From the NCBI GenBank assembly GCA_902806215.1, contig CADCVT010000414.1, positions 1 to 6,742 of the forward strand: 6,742 nucleotides of DNA. The letters run 5' to 3'. Source of the stretch: an uncultured Solirubrobacteraceae bacterium. GTDB lineage: Bacteria; Actinomycetota; Thermoleophilia; Solirubrobacterales; Solirubrobacteraceae. How positions within the stretch are numbered: the first letter of the stretch is position 1; every line of letters begins with the position of its first letter. A model generated the notes under the pieces. The model did no database searches, was not told where the DNA came from, and saw nothing but the letters and a program-made list of their open reading frames with translations. The translations under genes were made by a program, and so were the position numbers. This document shows positions 6,499 to 6,742 of this stretch, in pieces.

Positions 6499-6741
6499 TC
6501 AGCGAGCAACGAGCGCGTACGAGCGACCGCCCGTCAGGTCGCCCACCCGCCGCGGCCCCTCCCACGGGACCTCGACGGTCGCGTCGAGCCCAGCATCACG
6601 CGCGACCGCGACGACGAGCACGTCTCCGCCGCGCACGAACGCGCAGACGTCGGGACCCGCGTCGAGCGGCTCGTAGGACCCTGCGAACGCCTCCGGGCGT
6701 TCCTTGCGAAGCGCAAGCGCCTCCACGACGAGCGAGAGCTT
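6499..6741 (-). CDS. treY: Maltooligosyltrehalose synthase, C-terminal end (5' part outside window)
   Basis: Open from the right edge, 80 codons ending at TGA (6499-6501). The reading KLSLVVEALALRKERPEAF, then SYEPLDAGPD, CAFVRGGDVLVVVA-like and VGDLTGGRSYALVAR, matches the small C-terminal beta domain of GH13 enzymes. The K-L-x-x-x-x-ALALR-x-x-RPE-F helix followed by a Y-x-PL strand is typical of TreY. By family knowledge, TreY converts the reducing-end alpha-1,4 bond of maltooligosaccharides to alpha-1,1, making maltooligosyltrehalose for TreZ. The catalytic barrel is not in the window, so another GH13 member (for example TreZ or GlgX) is not excluded. Its partner just downstream, an alpha-glucan synthase-like enzyme, supports the call. 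Confidence 0.7.
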   Translation of the reverse strand, partial: KLSLVVEALALRKERPEAFAGSYEPLDAGPDVCAFVRGGDVLVVAVARDAGLDATVEVPWEGPRRVGDLTGGRSYALVAR

Positions 6742-6742
6742 C

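Noticed and set aside
6471..6549. A 13-bp direct repeat (GGTCGCCCACCCG) at 6471-6483 and 6537-6549
   Set aside because: One copy lies in treY codons (R-V-G-D) and the other at the next gene's start. Only two copies, GC-rich and short, so most likely chance.
4925..6565. A 546-codon minus-strand frame overlapping the GT4 and secreted-protein genes
   Set aside because: Extremely Arg/Pro-rich out-of-frame shadow of the GT4 coding sequence, with no recognisable domain.

Overview
The window is about 6.7 kb of very GC-rich DNA (third codon positions almost all G or C, GTG starts common). It looks like chromosomal DNA of an actinobacterium. The combination of an Rv3032-like alpha-glucan synthase, TreY and a PHP/glycosyltransferase fusion would fit a Solirubrobacterales/Thermoleophilia-type soil actinobacterium, but that lineage is inferred from style and not proven. 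There are no RNA genes, insertion sequences, CRISPR arrays or phage genes.

Layout. On the + strand the left edge holds only the C-terminal 147 codons of an M15-type (VanX/Ply500/CwlK-like) zinc peptidase domain protein, ending at 446. It is convergent with a long minus-strand series, and the 68-bp junction contains an imperfect hairpin. Read in the direction of transcription (right to left), the minus strand carries: the last 80 codons of a probable maltooligosyltrehalose synthase (treY, 6499-6741); a GT4 glycosyltransferase closely resembling mycobacterial Rv3032 (5257-6480); a small secreted protein of unknown function (4579-5229); a 131-bp gap that contains an apparent gene remnant; a 783-residue fusion of a PHP metallohydrolase domain to a GT4 glycosyltransferase (2096-4447); and an acyl-CoA synthetase of the ANL superfamily (515-2068). 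Gaps within the treY-GT-secreted block (18 and 27 bp) and the fusion-synthetase pair (27 bp) suggest two co-transcribed groups, possibly one long operon.

How the genes may work together. The right-hand block fits alpha-1,4-glucan metabolism: the Rv3032-like enzyme would build linear alpha-glucan, and TreY would rearrange its reducing end towards trehalose. The left-hand block couples a sugar transferase, a probable phosphoesterase or other metal-dependent hydrolase on the same polypeptide, and an acyl-activating enzyme. An acylated glycoconjugate or glycolipid pathway is an attractive but unproven reading. The points most worth a second look are the PHP-GT4 fusion with its unassigned central region of relaxed codon use, and a short coding-like fragment resembling the end of an Ig-like repeat protein lying between the two blocks.
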